Assembly (NCBI GenBank): GCA_031262495.1
Contig: JAISHV010000094.1
Coordinates: forward strand, 1 to 33,431
Direction of reading: 5' to 3'
Length of the DNA: 33,431 nt
DNA from: Ruminococcus sp.
Lineage (GTDB): Bacteria; Bacillota; Clostridia; Oscillospirales; Ruminococcaceae
Below the pieces are notes generated by a model that had not been told where the DNA came from, did not search any database, and saw nothing but the letters and a program-made list of their open reading frames with translations. Each line of letters opens with the position of its first letter. Within the stretch, counting starts at the first letter, position 1. The translations under genes were made by a program, and so were the position numbers. Positions 23,284 through 31,440 of this stretch are shown piece after piece.

Positions 23284-24564
23284 GTGGCAGTAATAAAAGC
23301 TTTTAAAGGTATGAGATACGACACAGAGGTTGCGGGGGATTTAAACAAATTGGTTTGTCCGCCTTATGACATAATTTCACCCGCTCAGCGCGAACAGTTT
23401 ATCGAAGAAAATCCCGTGAATATTATCCGTTTAGAACTCCCTGCGGGAGGCGATGACCGGTATAAACAGGCAGGACAGCTTCTCAATGAATGGCTCACAG
23501 ACGGTGTTTTAAAACTTGATTCAAACGAATGTGTATATGTTTATGAGATGGAATTTACTGCAAACGGAAAGCGAAACCGCCTTAAAGGTTTTGTTCCGCT
23601 TGTGAAACTACAGGAGTTTTCAGACGGTGTAGTTTTGCCGCATGAAGAAACACTGTCAAAGGCGAAAACGGATAGATTTAATTTGATGAGTGAGACCATG
23701 TGTAATTTCTCACAGATTTATTCACTCTTTATCGACTCCGAAAATGAAACGTCAAAACTCTTAGAAGCGGCGACACAAAATGCACCCGATATGTGTGTTT
23801 GTGAACCCGACGGCACTATTCACAGAATGTGGTGTTTAAGCGACACAGGCATTATCGGAAAGCTCGTTGAAATTTTTGCAGACAAAAAGCTTTACATTGC
23901 GGACGGTCATCACCGCTATGAGACCGCTTTGAATTTTCAGAAATCACTTCTTGCAAACGGCAAAGAAACCCCCAATTCAGGGTTTGTCGCTATGATGCTT
24001 GTGAGTATCGAAAGTGACGGGCTGGTTATTTTCCCGACTCATCGTATTATAAAAGGACTATCGGGTTTCAGTTTGGATGAACTGATAAAGAAATCAGCAG
24101 AGTTTTTTGACATTAAAGAAACCGTCAATGAAGACAGTATGAATTCGGCTCTCCATAAGGACTATTTTAACGGTAAATGTACATTCGCGGTTTACGGCGG
24201 CGCGGGGAAATGTTATATTTTCACACTTAAAGATAAAAATGCCGTGAAAGCGATTCTCCCCGACAAATCCGATGCTTATTGCGGTTTGGATGTTTCTGTT
24301 TTGCATACACTTGTGCTTGAAAAACTGCTCGGTATCGACAAAGAGAATATGGCGAACCAGAAGAATTTAACATACACACGTGATGTTTCGGAGGCTTTGA
24401 CGGCTGTTGATTTCGGCGGTGCAGATTTCGCCGTAATCTTAAATCCGACTAAAGTTCAGGAAATTTTGGATGTAGCTTTAGCGAATGAGAAAATGCCGCA
24501 AAAATCCACTTATTTTTTCCCGAAGCTTATCACAGGGCTTGTAATGAATAATTTCTCAGAGTAA
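23284..24564 (+). CDS. DUF1015 family protein
   Basis: The 426-residue protein is of the DUF1015 type: it begins AVIKAFKGMRY and contains LVCPPYDIISPAQRE and the conserved ADGHHRYETAL (about residues 206-216). The His-His-Arg cluster suggests an active or ligand site, but I know of no established reaction. The start is GTG at 23284 with GGAGG 8 bases upstream. It lies directly downstream of secA and probably shares its transcript; a strong hairpin follows. DUF1015 genes often lie near amino acid metabolism genes in Clostridia, and glutamate synthase is next here, but that is only a hint. Confidence 0.85.
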   Translation: MAVIKAFKGMRYDTEVAGDLNKLVCPPYDIISPAQREQFIEENPVNIIRLELPAGGDDRYKQAGQLLNEWLTDGVLKLDSNECVYVYEMEFTANGKRNRLKGFVPLVKLQEFSDGVVLPHEETLSKAKTDRFNLMSETMCNFSQIYSLFIDSENETSKLLEAATQNAPDMCVCEPDGTIHRMWCLSDTGIIGKLVEIFADKKLYIADGHHRYETALNFQKSLLANGKETPNSGFVAMMLVSIESDGLVIFPTHRIIKGLSGFSLDELIKKSAEFFDIKETVNEDSMNSALHKDYFNGKCTFAVYGGAGKCYIFTLKDKNAVKAILPDKSDAYCGLDVSVLHTLVLEKLLGIDKENMANQKNLTYTRDVSEALTAVDFGGADFAVILNPTKVQEILDVALANEKMPQKSTYFFPKLITGLVMNNFSE

Positions 24565-24616
24565 ATAATGGTTATTTCTTGAAATACATTGTAATCGTTC
24601 AATATTAACACTGATT

Positions 24617-24636
24617 TCGCGTTCAACCGAGCGCGA
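24617..24636 (+). terminator. terminator-like hairpin after the DUF1015 gene
   Basis: TCGCGTTC (24617-24624) pairs with GAGCGCGA (24629-24636) over 8 bp including one T-G wobble, with an AACC loop, followed by TTTCGATT. The stem is good but the U tract is poor. It separates secA-DUF1015 from the glutamate synthase promoter. Confidence 0.5.
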
Positions 24637-24682
24637 TTTCGATTAAAAATGCAAGTTTTATAAAAAAAGTTGCAAAAAACGC

Positions 24683-24711
24683 TTGACAAGTGATAATTTT
24701 CGTGATATAAT
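24683..24711 (+). promoter_or_regulatory. sigma-A promoter of the glutamate synthase cluster
   Basis: TTGACA (24683-24688) and TATAAT (24706-24711) match consensus exactly with 17-base spacing. The predicted start near 24718 gives an ~83-base AT-rich leader. The leader holds TGCATTATGCA but no obvious pair of ANTAR-type hexaloop hairpins. Confidence 0.85.
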
Positions 24712-24800
24712 TAATTGATTAATTTAATAATTTGCATTATGCATAAACTAAATGTAAGTTTTTGGCTAAAATGAAAAATGCAAAACGGAGTGATGAAGAA

Positions 24801-25907
24801 ATGCAGAAAAAAGAGGGCGAGATAAGGATACCGTCCGGTTGTGCCATAACAGGCTTTATCAGCCGAAACGGAAACCGCATAAGCGGCGGTGATGCCATAA
24901 AGTCCATTGAGGTTATGCATGACCGTTCAAACGGCTTAGGCGGCGGGTTTGCCGGTTACGGCATTTATCCTGAATATAAAGACCAATATGCTTTTCATAT
25001 TTTTTATGAGAGCAGCGAGGCAAAAGATTACACGGAAAAATATCTTGATCGGCATTTTGATATTATAAACCTCAGTAAAATCCCGACAAAACAGGTAAAA
25101 GAGATTACGAAAGAGCCGCTTATTTGGCGTTATTTCGTGAATCCCCTGCCGACAAGGGTTGCGGCAAGTCAGTTAGACGAAGAAGAATATGTTGCGCAAT
25201 GTGTACTTAAGATAAATAAAGACCATAAGGATTCCTTTGTGTTTTCCTCCGGGAAGAATATGGGTGTCTTTAAGGCGGTAGGTTTCCCTGAGGATGTCGG
25301 GCGTTTTTATCGTTTAGATGAATATGCCGGTTATTCGTGGACGGTTCACGGACGTTATCCTACAAATACGCCCGGTTGGTGGGGCGGGGCTCATCCGTTT
25401 GCTTTGCTTGATTATTCGATTGTCCATAATGGTGAAATTTCATCTTATGACGCGAACCGCCGTTTTATCGAGATGTTCGGATATCAATGTACGCTTCAAA
25501 CCGATACAGAAGTTATTACTTATATCATTGACTTTTTAAACAGAAAGAAAAAACTTACACTCAGTGAAATCGCCGAAGTTATCGCCGCTCCGTTCTGGAC
25601 AACGATTGAACGCCGCGAACCCAAAGAATGTGAGCGTCTAAAATATCTGCGAAATGTCTTTGCCGGTATGCTTATAACAGGTCCTTTCTCGATTATTTTA
25701 GGCTATAAGGGCGGACTTATGGCACTCAATGACCGTCTGAAACTGCGCTCAATGGTTGTGGGCGAAAAGGACGATATGTTTTATATCGCCTCAGAAGAAT
25801 GTGCTATTCGGGCAATTTGTAAAGATGCCGAAGATATAAGAGCACCGCGCGGCGGAGAAGCCGTGATTGCTGAACTTAACGAGGAGGGACGCCGTAAATG
25901 TCTGTAA
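24801..25907 (+). CDS. glutamate synthase, glutamine amidotransferase subunit (class II GATase)
   Basis: This subunit releases ammonia from glutamine for glutamate synthesis. From the ATG at 24801 it is 368 residues. The probable nucleophile is C14 in SGCAITGF, which would need removal of a short N-terminal propeptide, as in GltB. RYPTNTPGWWGGAHPF and IVHNGEISSYDANRRF hold the class II glutamine site. The start at 24801 is chosen for the GGAG 10 bases upstream; in-frame alternatives are ATG at 24771 and TTG at 24762, both without a ribosome binding site. It is the first gene after a strong promoter and overlaps the next gene by 10 bases. Confidence 0.85.
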   Translation: MQKKEGEIRIPSGCAITGFISRNGNRISGGDAIKSIEVMHDRSNGLGGGFAGYGIYPEYKDQYAFHIFYESSEAKDYTEKYLDRHFDIINLSKIPTKQVKEITKEPLIWRYFVNPLPTRVAASQLDEEEYVAQCVLKINKDHKDSFVFSSGKNMGVFKAVGFPEDVGRFYRLDEYAGYSWTVHGRYPTNTPGWWGGAHPFALLDYSIVHNGEISSYDANRRFIEMFGYQCTLQTDTEVITYIIDFLNRKKKLTLSEIAEVIAAPFWTTIERREPKECERLKYLRNVFAGMLITGPFSIILGYKGGLMALNDRLKLRSMVVGEKDDMFYIASEECAIRAICKDAEDIRAPRGGEAVIAELNEEGRRKCL

Positions 25908-27406
25908 ATTATATTCCGGCGGTGTTTGAAGTCCTCAGGGATACCGACCGCTGTATAAAATGCCGCGCCTGTGAAAGACAGTGCGCTAATGAAGTGCATT
26001 ATTTTGACGAAGATTTTGACAAAATGCAAGTTATCGAGGCGCAGTGCGTTGATTGTCAGAGATGTGTAACTATTTGCCCGACGAGTGCTTTAAAAATCCG
26101 TAAGAACCAAAACGAATTCCGCGAGGGTGCGAATTACCCTCAAAAGCTTATTATCGAAAACTATCTTCAAGCACAGACGGGAGCTGTTTTACTCTCTTCA
26201 ATGGGCAACCCTGTTGATTTGCCTGTATACTGGGATAAAATCCTTATTAATGCTTCACAGGTAACAAATCCCTCCATTGACCCCTTGCGTGAACCGATGG
26301 AGACAAAAGTTTATCTCGGGAAGAAGTCGCTTGATATAAAGCGCGGCGACGACGGCGAGATAATCCCTGACACGGAGTATCCGCAGCTTGAATTAGATGT
26401 TCCGATTATGTTTTCGGCAATGTCTTACGGCTCAATATCATATAATGCCCATGAATCGTTAGCCCGTGCCGCAACTCAGCTCGGGACATTCTATAATACG
26501 GGTGAGGGCGGTCTGCATAAGGATTTCTATAAATACGGACCTAATACTATAGTTCAGGTAGCTTCGGGACGTTTCGGCGTTTCAAAACAGTATTTAGATC
26601 AAGGTGCTGCCATTGAAATCAAAATGGGACAAGGCGCAAAACCCGGTATCGGCGGACATCTCCCCGGTAAAAAGGTTAACGCCGACGTTTCACAGACACG
26701 TATGATTCCTATGGGAACGGACGCTATCTCCCCTGCCCCGCACCACGATATTTATTCGATTGAAGATTTACGTCAGCTTATTTTCTCGCTTAAAGAAGCT
26801 ACTGAATATAAAAAACCTGTTATGGTTAAGATTGCGGCTGTTCATAATGTCGCTGCTATTGCTTCGGGTATTGCACGTTCGGGCGCGGATATCTTAGTGC
26901 TTGACGGTTTCCGAGGCGGAACAGGTGCTGCCCCTACGCGTATTCGTGATAATGTGGGTATTCCTATAGAGCTTGCTCTTGCAGCAGTTGACCAGCGTTT
27001 GCGCGATGAACACATCAGAAATGAAGTGTCTGTTGTGGTTGCGGGTTCTGTAAGAAGCTCCGCTGATTGTGTAAAAGCCTTTGCTCTCGGCGCGGATGCC
27101 TGCTATATCGGTACAGCCGCTCTGCTTGCTATCGGCTGTCACCTTTGCCGCTCATGCCACGGTGCTAAGTGTAACTGGGGTATCGCCACACAGCGCGCTG
27201 ACCTTGTACGCCGCCTGAACCCCGATTTTGCTTATAAACGCCTTGTAAACCTTGTTCACGCATGGGATCATGAAATCAAAGAAATGATGGGCGGTATGGG
27301 TATCAATTCAATCGAATCATTAAAAGGCAACCGACTTATGCTTCGCGGAGTGGGCTTGAACGACCGCGAACTTGAAATTTTAGGCATCAAGCACGCAGGA
27401 GAGTGA
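25898..27406 (+). CDS. glutamate synthase, FMN/Fe-S subunit with N-terminal ferredoxin domain
   Basis: The 502-residue subunit carries the FMN-binding synthase domain, where 2-oxoglutarate is aminated. Residues 19-29 (C19, C22, C25, C29) and 50-60 (C50, C53, C56, C60) bind two 4Fe-4S clusters. The synthase barrel follows, with PIMFSAMSYGSIS, GEGGLHKDF, KMGQGAKPGIGGHLPG and DGFRGGTGAAP. The cysteine cluster CHLCRSCHGAKC matches the 3Fe-4S site of glutamate synthases. The ATG overlaps the previous gene by 10 bases after GAGGAGGG. This compact ferredoxin-plus-synthase form is the archaeal/Thermotoga type rather than the large GltB. Confidence 0.93.
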   Translation: MSVNYIPAVFEVLRDTDRCIKCRACERQCANEVHYFDEDFDKMQVIEAQCVDCQRCVTICPTSALKIRKNQNEFREGANYPQKLIIENYLQAQTGAVLLSSMGNPVDLPVYWDKILINASQVTNPSIDPLREPMETKVYLGKKSLDIKRGDDGEIIPDTEYPQLELDVPIMFSAMSYGSISYNAHESLARAATQLGTFYNTGEGGLHKDFYKYGPNTIVQVASGRFGVSKQYLDQGAAIEIKMGQGAKPGIGGHLPGKKVNADVSQTRMIPMGTDAISPAPHHDIYSIEDLRQLIFSLKEATEYKKPVMVKIAAVHNVAAIASGIARSGADILVLDGFRGGTGAAPTRIRDNVGIPIELALAAVDQRLRDEHIRNEVSVVVAGSVRSSADCVKAFALGADACYIGTAALLAIGCHLCRSCHGAKCNWGIATQRADLVRRLNPDFAYKRLVNLVHAWDHEIKEMMGGMGINSIESLKGNRLMLRGVGLNDRELEILGIKHAGE

Positions 27407-27413
27407 TTTTTAC

Positions 27414-27854
27414 GTGAAAAGAGTATATGTAAACGAAGAACGCTGTCTGGGCTGTCACCTCTGCGAATATTGGTGTGCATACGCTAACAGCGGCGAAAAA
27501 GATATTATGACCGCCTTTAAACTGGGCAAAGACGCAACTCCGCGCATTAACGTCGAGGACGACGGCGATGTTCATTTTGCGGTTCAGTGCCGTCACTGTG
27601 ATGATACACCTTGCGTTAAAGCTTGTATAACAGGTGCGTTGTCGTGTAATGATGGTGTGGTTGAAATTAACCGTGATAAATGTGTCGGGTGTTATACCTG
27701 TGTACTTACCTGCCCTTATGGATGCATTGTTATTGATAAGAAAAACGGCGGAAAAACTGTCACGAAATGTGAGCTGTGTACAGATAATTCAAACGGCGAA
27801 CCCGTTTGCGTAAGAGAATGTATAAACGGCGCTATTGTATTTGAAGAAAGGTAG
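27414..27854 (+). CDS. 4Fe-4S ferredoxin-type electron-transfer subunit
   Basis: The 146-residue protein has four cysteine clusters: CLGCHLCEYWC near residue 10, CRHCDDTPCVKAC in the middle, CVGCYTCVLTC, and a last set CELC...CVREC. This is the HycB/DmsB-like arrangement for up to four 4Fe-4S clusters. It probably passes electrons between the FAD oxidoreductase encoded next and the FMN/Fe-S synthase subunit. The start is GTG at 27414 with AGGAGAG upstream, inside the end of the previous gene. Spacing to both neighbours is under 10 bases. Confidence 0.88.
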   Translation: MKRVYVNEERCLGCHLCEYWCAYANSGEKDIMTAFKLGKDATPRINVEDDGDVHFAVQCRHCDDTPCVKACITGALSCNDGVVEINRDKCVGCYTCVLTCPYGCIVIDKKNGGKTVTKCELCTDNSNGEPVCVRECINGAIVFEER

Positions 27855-27863
27855 GCGGAAGAT

Positions 27864-29096
27864 TTGAATTACGTTATTATAGGCAACTCCGCCGCCGCAA
27901 TCGGTGCTATAGAGGGTATTCGCGCATATGACAAAGACGGTTCTGTAACACTTATTTCGGATGAAAAATATTTTACCTATTCGCGCCCGCTGATTTCATA
28001 TTGGCTCAAAAATTCAGTAACTGACGAGAATATGAAATACCGCGACCCGGATTTCTACGAAAAGAACAATGTTACAACAATGCTCGGTGAGACCGTTACG
28101 GCGATTTCGGCAAACGAAAAAACTGTTACAACAGCCTCCGGGAAAACCATTGCTTTTGATAAACTCCTTTGTGCTACAGGTTCAAAACCGTTTGTGCCGA
28201 AAACTGAGGGTTATGAAAAAGTCAAAAATGTATTTACATTTATGAAGTTTGACGATGCGAAGGCAATTAAAGAGGTTCTCACTGCCGATTCAAAGGTTTT
28301 GATTGTCGGCGCGGGGCTTATCGGGCTTAAAGCGGCGGAAGCTGTGCATGAATATACCGAAAATATCACAGTAATAGACCTTGCCGACAGAATTCTTTCA
28401 TCTATTTTAGATGAGGATGCCGCAAAGATTATGCAAACGCACATTTCAGATAAAGGCGTTACATTCAAACTCGGCACGTCTGTAAAGGTATTCAGCGAAA
28501 ATTCGGCAGAGCTTCAAAACGGTGAAACTGTAGATTTTGACATTCTCATTATGGCAGTCGGTGTTCGCCCGAATACGGAACTTGTTTCAGCCGCCGGCGG
28601 TAAAGTTAATCGCGGGATAATTACCGATAAAACCCAGCTTGTAGACGGACTCAAAGATATTTACGCGGCAGGTGATTGTACCGAATCTATTGATATCACC
28701 ACAGGCGACAGCAAGATTTTAGCCCTTCTTCCGAATGCCTTTTTACAAGGTGAGGTTGCCGGAAAGAACATGGCGGGGAATCTCTGTTATTACGTGAACG
28801 CTATCCCCATGAATGCTATCGGATTTTTCGGGCTTCATATAATCACGGCGGGCAGTTATACAGGTGACACATATGTCGTGACTGACGGTGAAAACTACAA
28901 AAAGCTTATAACCAAAGACGACAAGCTTGTCGGGTTTATTCTGATGGGCGACGTTGACCGCGCCGGGATTTATACATCCCTCATCAAAGAGCACATTGCC
29001 TTATCGGAATGTAATTTCGATTTGCTCAAAGATAAGCCCCTAATGGCTGCATTCTCAAAAATCCGCCGCAATAAAAAGCTTGCGGAATCTCATTGA
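27864..29096 (+). CDS. NAD(P)/FAD-dependent oxidoreductase
   Basis: This 410-residue protein has the N-terminal FAD Rossmann motif (VIIGNSAAAIGAIEG), the second dinucleotide motif LIVGAGLIGLKAAEAV around residue 145, and IYAAGDCTE near 270-280, as in rubredoxin/nitrite reductase-type oxidoreductases. In this cluster it most likely oxidises NAD(P)H and feeds electrons to the Fe-S subunits, in place of GltD. The start is TTG at 27864 preceded by GGCGGAA. The first dinucleotide motif has GNSAAA rather than GxGxxG, a known variant in this family. The coenzyme preference cannot be read from the sequence with confidence. Confidence 0.87.
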   Translation: MNYVIIGNSAAAIGAIEGIRAYDKDGSVTLISDEKYFTYSRPLISYWLKNSVTDENMKYRDPDFYEKNNVTTMLGETVTAISANEKTVTTASGKTIAFDKLLCATGSKPFVPKTEGYEKVKNVFTFMKFDDAKAIKEVLTADSKVLIVGAGLIGLKAAEAVHEYTENITVIDLADRILSSILDEDAAKIMQTHISDKGVTFKLGTSVKVFSENSAELQNGETVDFDILIMAVGVRPNTELVSAAGGKVNRGIITDKTQLVDGLKDIYAAGDCTESIDITTGDSKILALLPNAFLQGEVAGKNMAGNLCYYVNAIPMNAIGFFGLHIITAGSYTGDTYVVTDGENYKKLITKDDKLVGFILMGDVDRAGIYTSLIKEHIALSECNFDLLKDKPLMAAFSKIRRNKKLAESH

Positions 29097-29118
29097 CCGG
29101 TGCCCCGGCAGGGCTATA

Positions 29119-29159
29119 TCGCGGAGAAGTCTTTTATTATTTTAAGTATGCTCCCGCGA
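29119..29159 (+). other. intercistronic stem-loop in the glutamate synthase cluster
   Basis: TCGCGGAG (29119-29126) pairs with CTCCCGCGA (29151-29159) in 8 bp with one bulged C and a 24-base T-rich loop. It lies in the 136-base gap between the FAD oxidoreductase gene and the GXGXG subunit gene. No U tract follows, so it is more like an RNA processing or stabilising element than a terminator. Confidence 0.4.
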
Positions 29160-29171
29160 AATGACATAAAT

Positions 29172-29195
29172 TTATATACAAAATTATATACGAAA
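29172..29195 (+). repeat. 12-bp direct repeat in the same gap
   Basis: TTATATACAAAA (29172-29183) is followed at once by TTATATACGAAA (29184-29195), 11 of 12 identical. The region is AT-rich, so chance is possible, but it stands 38 bases before a start codon where a regulator could bind. Confidence 0.45.
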
Positions 29196-29232
29196 TTCCC
29201 TTTATTGATATATTAATTAAGGTAGAGATAAA

Positions 29233-29961
29233 ATGGCTGTAAAAATAAATGCTTCCGGGATGCATTATAAAGATGTAAATGAAGCAGTACGCAAAGCGGC
29301 GGAAAAGGACGTTATCGTTGAAAACGCCCTCGGTCACCGCTATATCGGAGATGGTGTTACCGATAAAAATATCGAGATTTTAGGCACTCCCGGAAATGGT
29401 CTCGGTGCGTATCTCAATAAATGTACTATAATCGTTCGCGGTAATGCACAGGATGCTACGGGCGATACAATGAATCAGGGTGAAATCACCGTCTACGGCT
29501 GTGTCGGCGACGCTTGCGGCTATGGTATGCGCGACGGCAGAATCTTTGTAAAAGGTGATGCCGGGTATCGTGCCGGTATTCATATGAAAGAATACCAAGA
29601 ACATATTCCGCGTATTATTATCGGCGGGCGCACAGGGTCTTTCCTCGGCGAATATCAGGCGGGCGGCAGAATTATTGTTCTCGGGTTAGGTTTTGAGGGC
29701 AGACAATGTGTCGGCGGATATTGCGGTACAGGTATGCACGGCGGGAAGATTTTCCTTCGCACGGATATGATGCCTATTGCTTTGCCCGCGCAGGTTTGCT
29801 GTGTTGATGCGGCCCCTTCGGACCTTGACGAAATCCGCGCTGATGTTTGTGATTATGCTGAGAAATTCGGTGTTGATGCCGAGGCTATATTAGCTTCACA
29901 TTTTTATATGCTCACCCCGAACTCCGCGAATCCATATACACAACTCTATGTAAACCACTGA
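29233..29961 (+). CDS. glutamate synthase, GXGXG (GltB C-terminal) subunit
   Basis: The 242-residue protein is the right-handed beta-helix of repeating G-x-x-G-x-x-x-G turns that forms the C-terminal domain of GltB, encoded here as a separate gene. Examples are GTPGNGLGAYLNKC, GNAQDATGDTMNQGEITVYG, GDACGYGMRDG and GGYCGTGMHGG. In holo-GltB this domain is structural. AAGGTAGAG stands upstream of the ATG. It lies 136 bases after the FAD oxidoreductase gene, a gap with a stem-loop and a direct repeat, so its expression may be tuned separately from the rest. Confidence 0.92.
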   Translation: MAVKINASGMHYKDVNEAVRKAAEKDVIVENALGHRYIGDGVTDKNIEILGTPGNGLGAYLNKCTIIVRGNAQDATGDTMNQGEITVYGCVGDACGYGMRDGRIFVKGDAGYRAGIHMKEYQEHIPRIIIGGRTGSFLGEYQAGGRIIVLGLGFEGRQCVGGYCGTGMHGGKIFLRTDMMPIALPAQVCCVDAAPSDLDEIRADVCDYAEKFGVDAEAILASHFYMLTPNSANPYTQLYVNH

Positions 29962-29989
29962 TTCATCTTTCGGGCTTATCCGGTTAAAT

Positions 29990-30559
29990 ATGCCCGATAC
30001 TCCGAAGCTTAAAATGAATATTTTAGTGTATTCCCATTCTGATAATTTCTTTATTGAAATTTATAATCTCTTAAATAAATTCCCCGATATAAAAACTACG
30101 GTTTCATCGGGGCAATTTAACATTGAATCAGGTTTTAGCTACGATGTAATTTTCTTTGACTCAGACTACGAAAGAGCGGCGGAGTGTGCCGGCAAGGCGG
30201 CTGAAAAAAACATCATTGCCGTGATTGCGGCAGAAAGTGCCGACTGTTTAAAATATAATAATGATAAATCATTATCCGAAATTTTTATTATTGATAAAAA
30301 GTTTAATGAAAATTCATTCGCGGTATTTGCGAATTTATTTACCGCACAAAAACTTATAGAAAAACAAAAAAAGCTTGCCGATGCGGCGGCAAAGAAACTC
30401 AGTGACATAAAGCATATCGACCGCGCAAAATGGGTGTTGGCGAAATACTTAAACCTCACTGAATCCGAAGCGCACAGATATATTCAGAAAAACGCTATGG
30501 ACAGGCGTAAACCTCAGATTGAAATTGCAAAAGATATTTTAAGGACGTATGAAAACTGA
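29990..30559 (+). CDS. ANTAR-domain RNA-binding antiterminator with degenerate receiver
   Basis: The 189-residue protein has a receiver-like N-terminal part (about 9-115) and a C-terminal ANTAR domain (about 135-189, KHIDRAKWVLAKYLNLTESE and YIQKNAMDRRKPQIEIAKDIL). ANTAR proteins bind paired hexaloop hairpins and prevent termination. In the receiver part the Asp in DVIFFDSDYE sits at the phosphoacceptor position and IDKKF resembles the conserved Lys, but the acidic pair after beta-1 is replaced by YSHSD, so ordinary phosphorylation is doubtful. No kinase gene is adjacent. The start is uncertain: neither 29990 nor the ATG at 30014 has a good ribosome binding site. Control of nitrogen assimilation is inferred from the neighbouring glutamate synthase genes. 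Confidence 0.85.
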   Translation: MPDTPKLKMNILVYSHSDNFFIEIYNLLNKFPDIKTTVSSGQFNIESGFSYDVIFFDSDYERAAECAGKAAEKNIIAVIAAESADCLKYNNDKSLSEIFIIDKKFNENSFAVFANLFTAQKLIEKQKKLADAAAKKLSDIKHIDRAKWVLAKYLNLTESEAHRYIQKNAMDRRKPQIEIAKDILRTYEN

Positions 30560-31398
30560 TGAAATTTACAAAAATGCACGGCGCAGGGAACGACTACATC
30601 TATATTGATATGTTTACCGAGAAGCTGAGTGATCCCGAAAAAGCGGCGATAACTCTCTCTGATAGGCATTTCGGCATAGGCGGCGACGGTATTATTTTGA
30701 TATACCCCTCTGAAATCGCGGATTTTCGGATGGCAATGTATAATAATGACGGTTCGGAAGGCAAAATGTGCGGAAATGCCGCACGCTGTATCGGTAAATA
30801 TGTCTATGACCATGGACTTACCGCGAATACGGAAGTTACGCTTGAGACATTGTCGGGGATTAAAAATTTACAGCTTGAAGTGACTGACGGGAAAGTAAGT
30901 TCTGTCAGCGTAAATATGGGCAAAGCAAACCTTGAGTGTATTAAAATCCCGATGCGATGGGATTCGGAACATTTTATTAATCAGCCTGTGATGATGCCGG
31001 GCGGCGAAACACTCCTCGGAACGGCTGTTTCGATGGGAAACCCGCATATTGTGTTTTTTGTTGATGATGTGGATTTCGATGATTTTGAATTGTACGGGAC
31101 TTTTACCGAGCGCAATGAAATATTCCCCGAAAGAGTGAACACAGAATTTGTAAAACGCATATCCGAAACCGAAATAACAATGCGCGTATGGGAGCGCGGT
31201 TCGGGTGAAACACTTGCCTGCGGGACAGGAGCGTGTGCCTCCGTTGTCGCTTGTGTCTTAAACGGGTTTTGTGAATATGATACCGAAATCCGCGTGAATT
31301 TAAAGGGCGGCATAATCTATGTAACTTATAATGCCGACGGTACAGTAATTATGCGCGGCGGTGCTGAGACTGTTTTCATCGGTGAAATTGATTTATAA
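30559..31398 (+). CDS. dapF: diaminopimelate epimerase
   Basis: DapF converts LL- to meso-diaminopimelate. The 279-residue protein has the N-terminal FTKMHGAGNDYIYID. The two catalytic cysteines are C71 in KMCGNAARC and C221 in ETLACGTGACAS, and GGDGIILI and NPHIVFFVDD are conserved. The ATG overlaps the ANTAR gene's stop by one base (TGATG), so the two are translationally coupled. Together with dapL downstream it completes the short diaminopimelate aminotransferase pathway to the lysine and peptidoglycan precursor. Confidence 0.97.
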   Translation: MKFTKMHGAGNDYIYIDMFTEKLSDPEKAAITLSDRHFGIGGDGIILIYPSEIADFRMAMYNNDGSEGKMCGNAARCIGKYVYDHGLTANTEVTLETLSGIKNLQLEVTDGKVSSVSVNMGKANLECIKIPMRWDSEHFINQPVMMPGGETLLGTAVSMGNPHIVFFVDDVDFDDFELYGTFTERNEIFPERVNTEFVKRISETEITMRVWERGSGETLACGTGACASVVACVLNGFCEYDTEIRVNLKGGIIYVTYNADGTVIMRGGAETVFIGEIDL

Positions 31399-31440
31399 TG
31401 CTTTTTAATGCGATTATATAAAAATAAGTAGGAAAATGTA

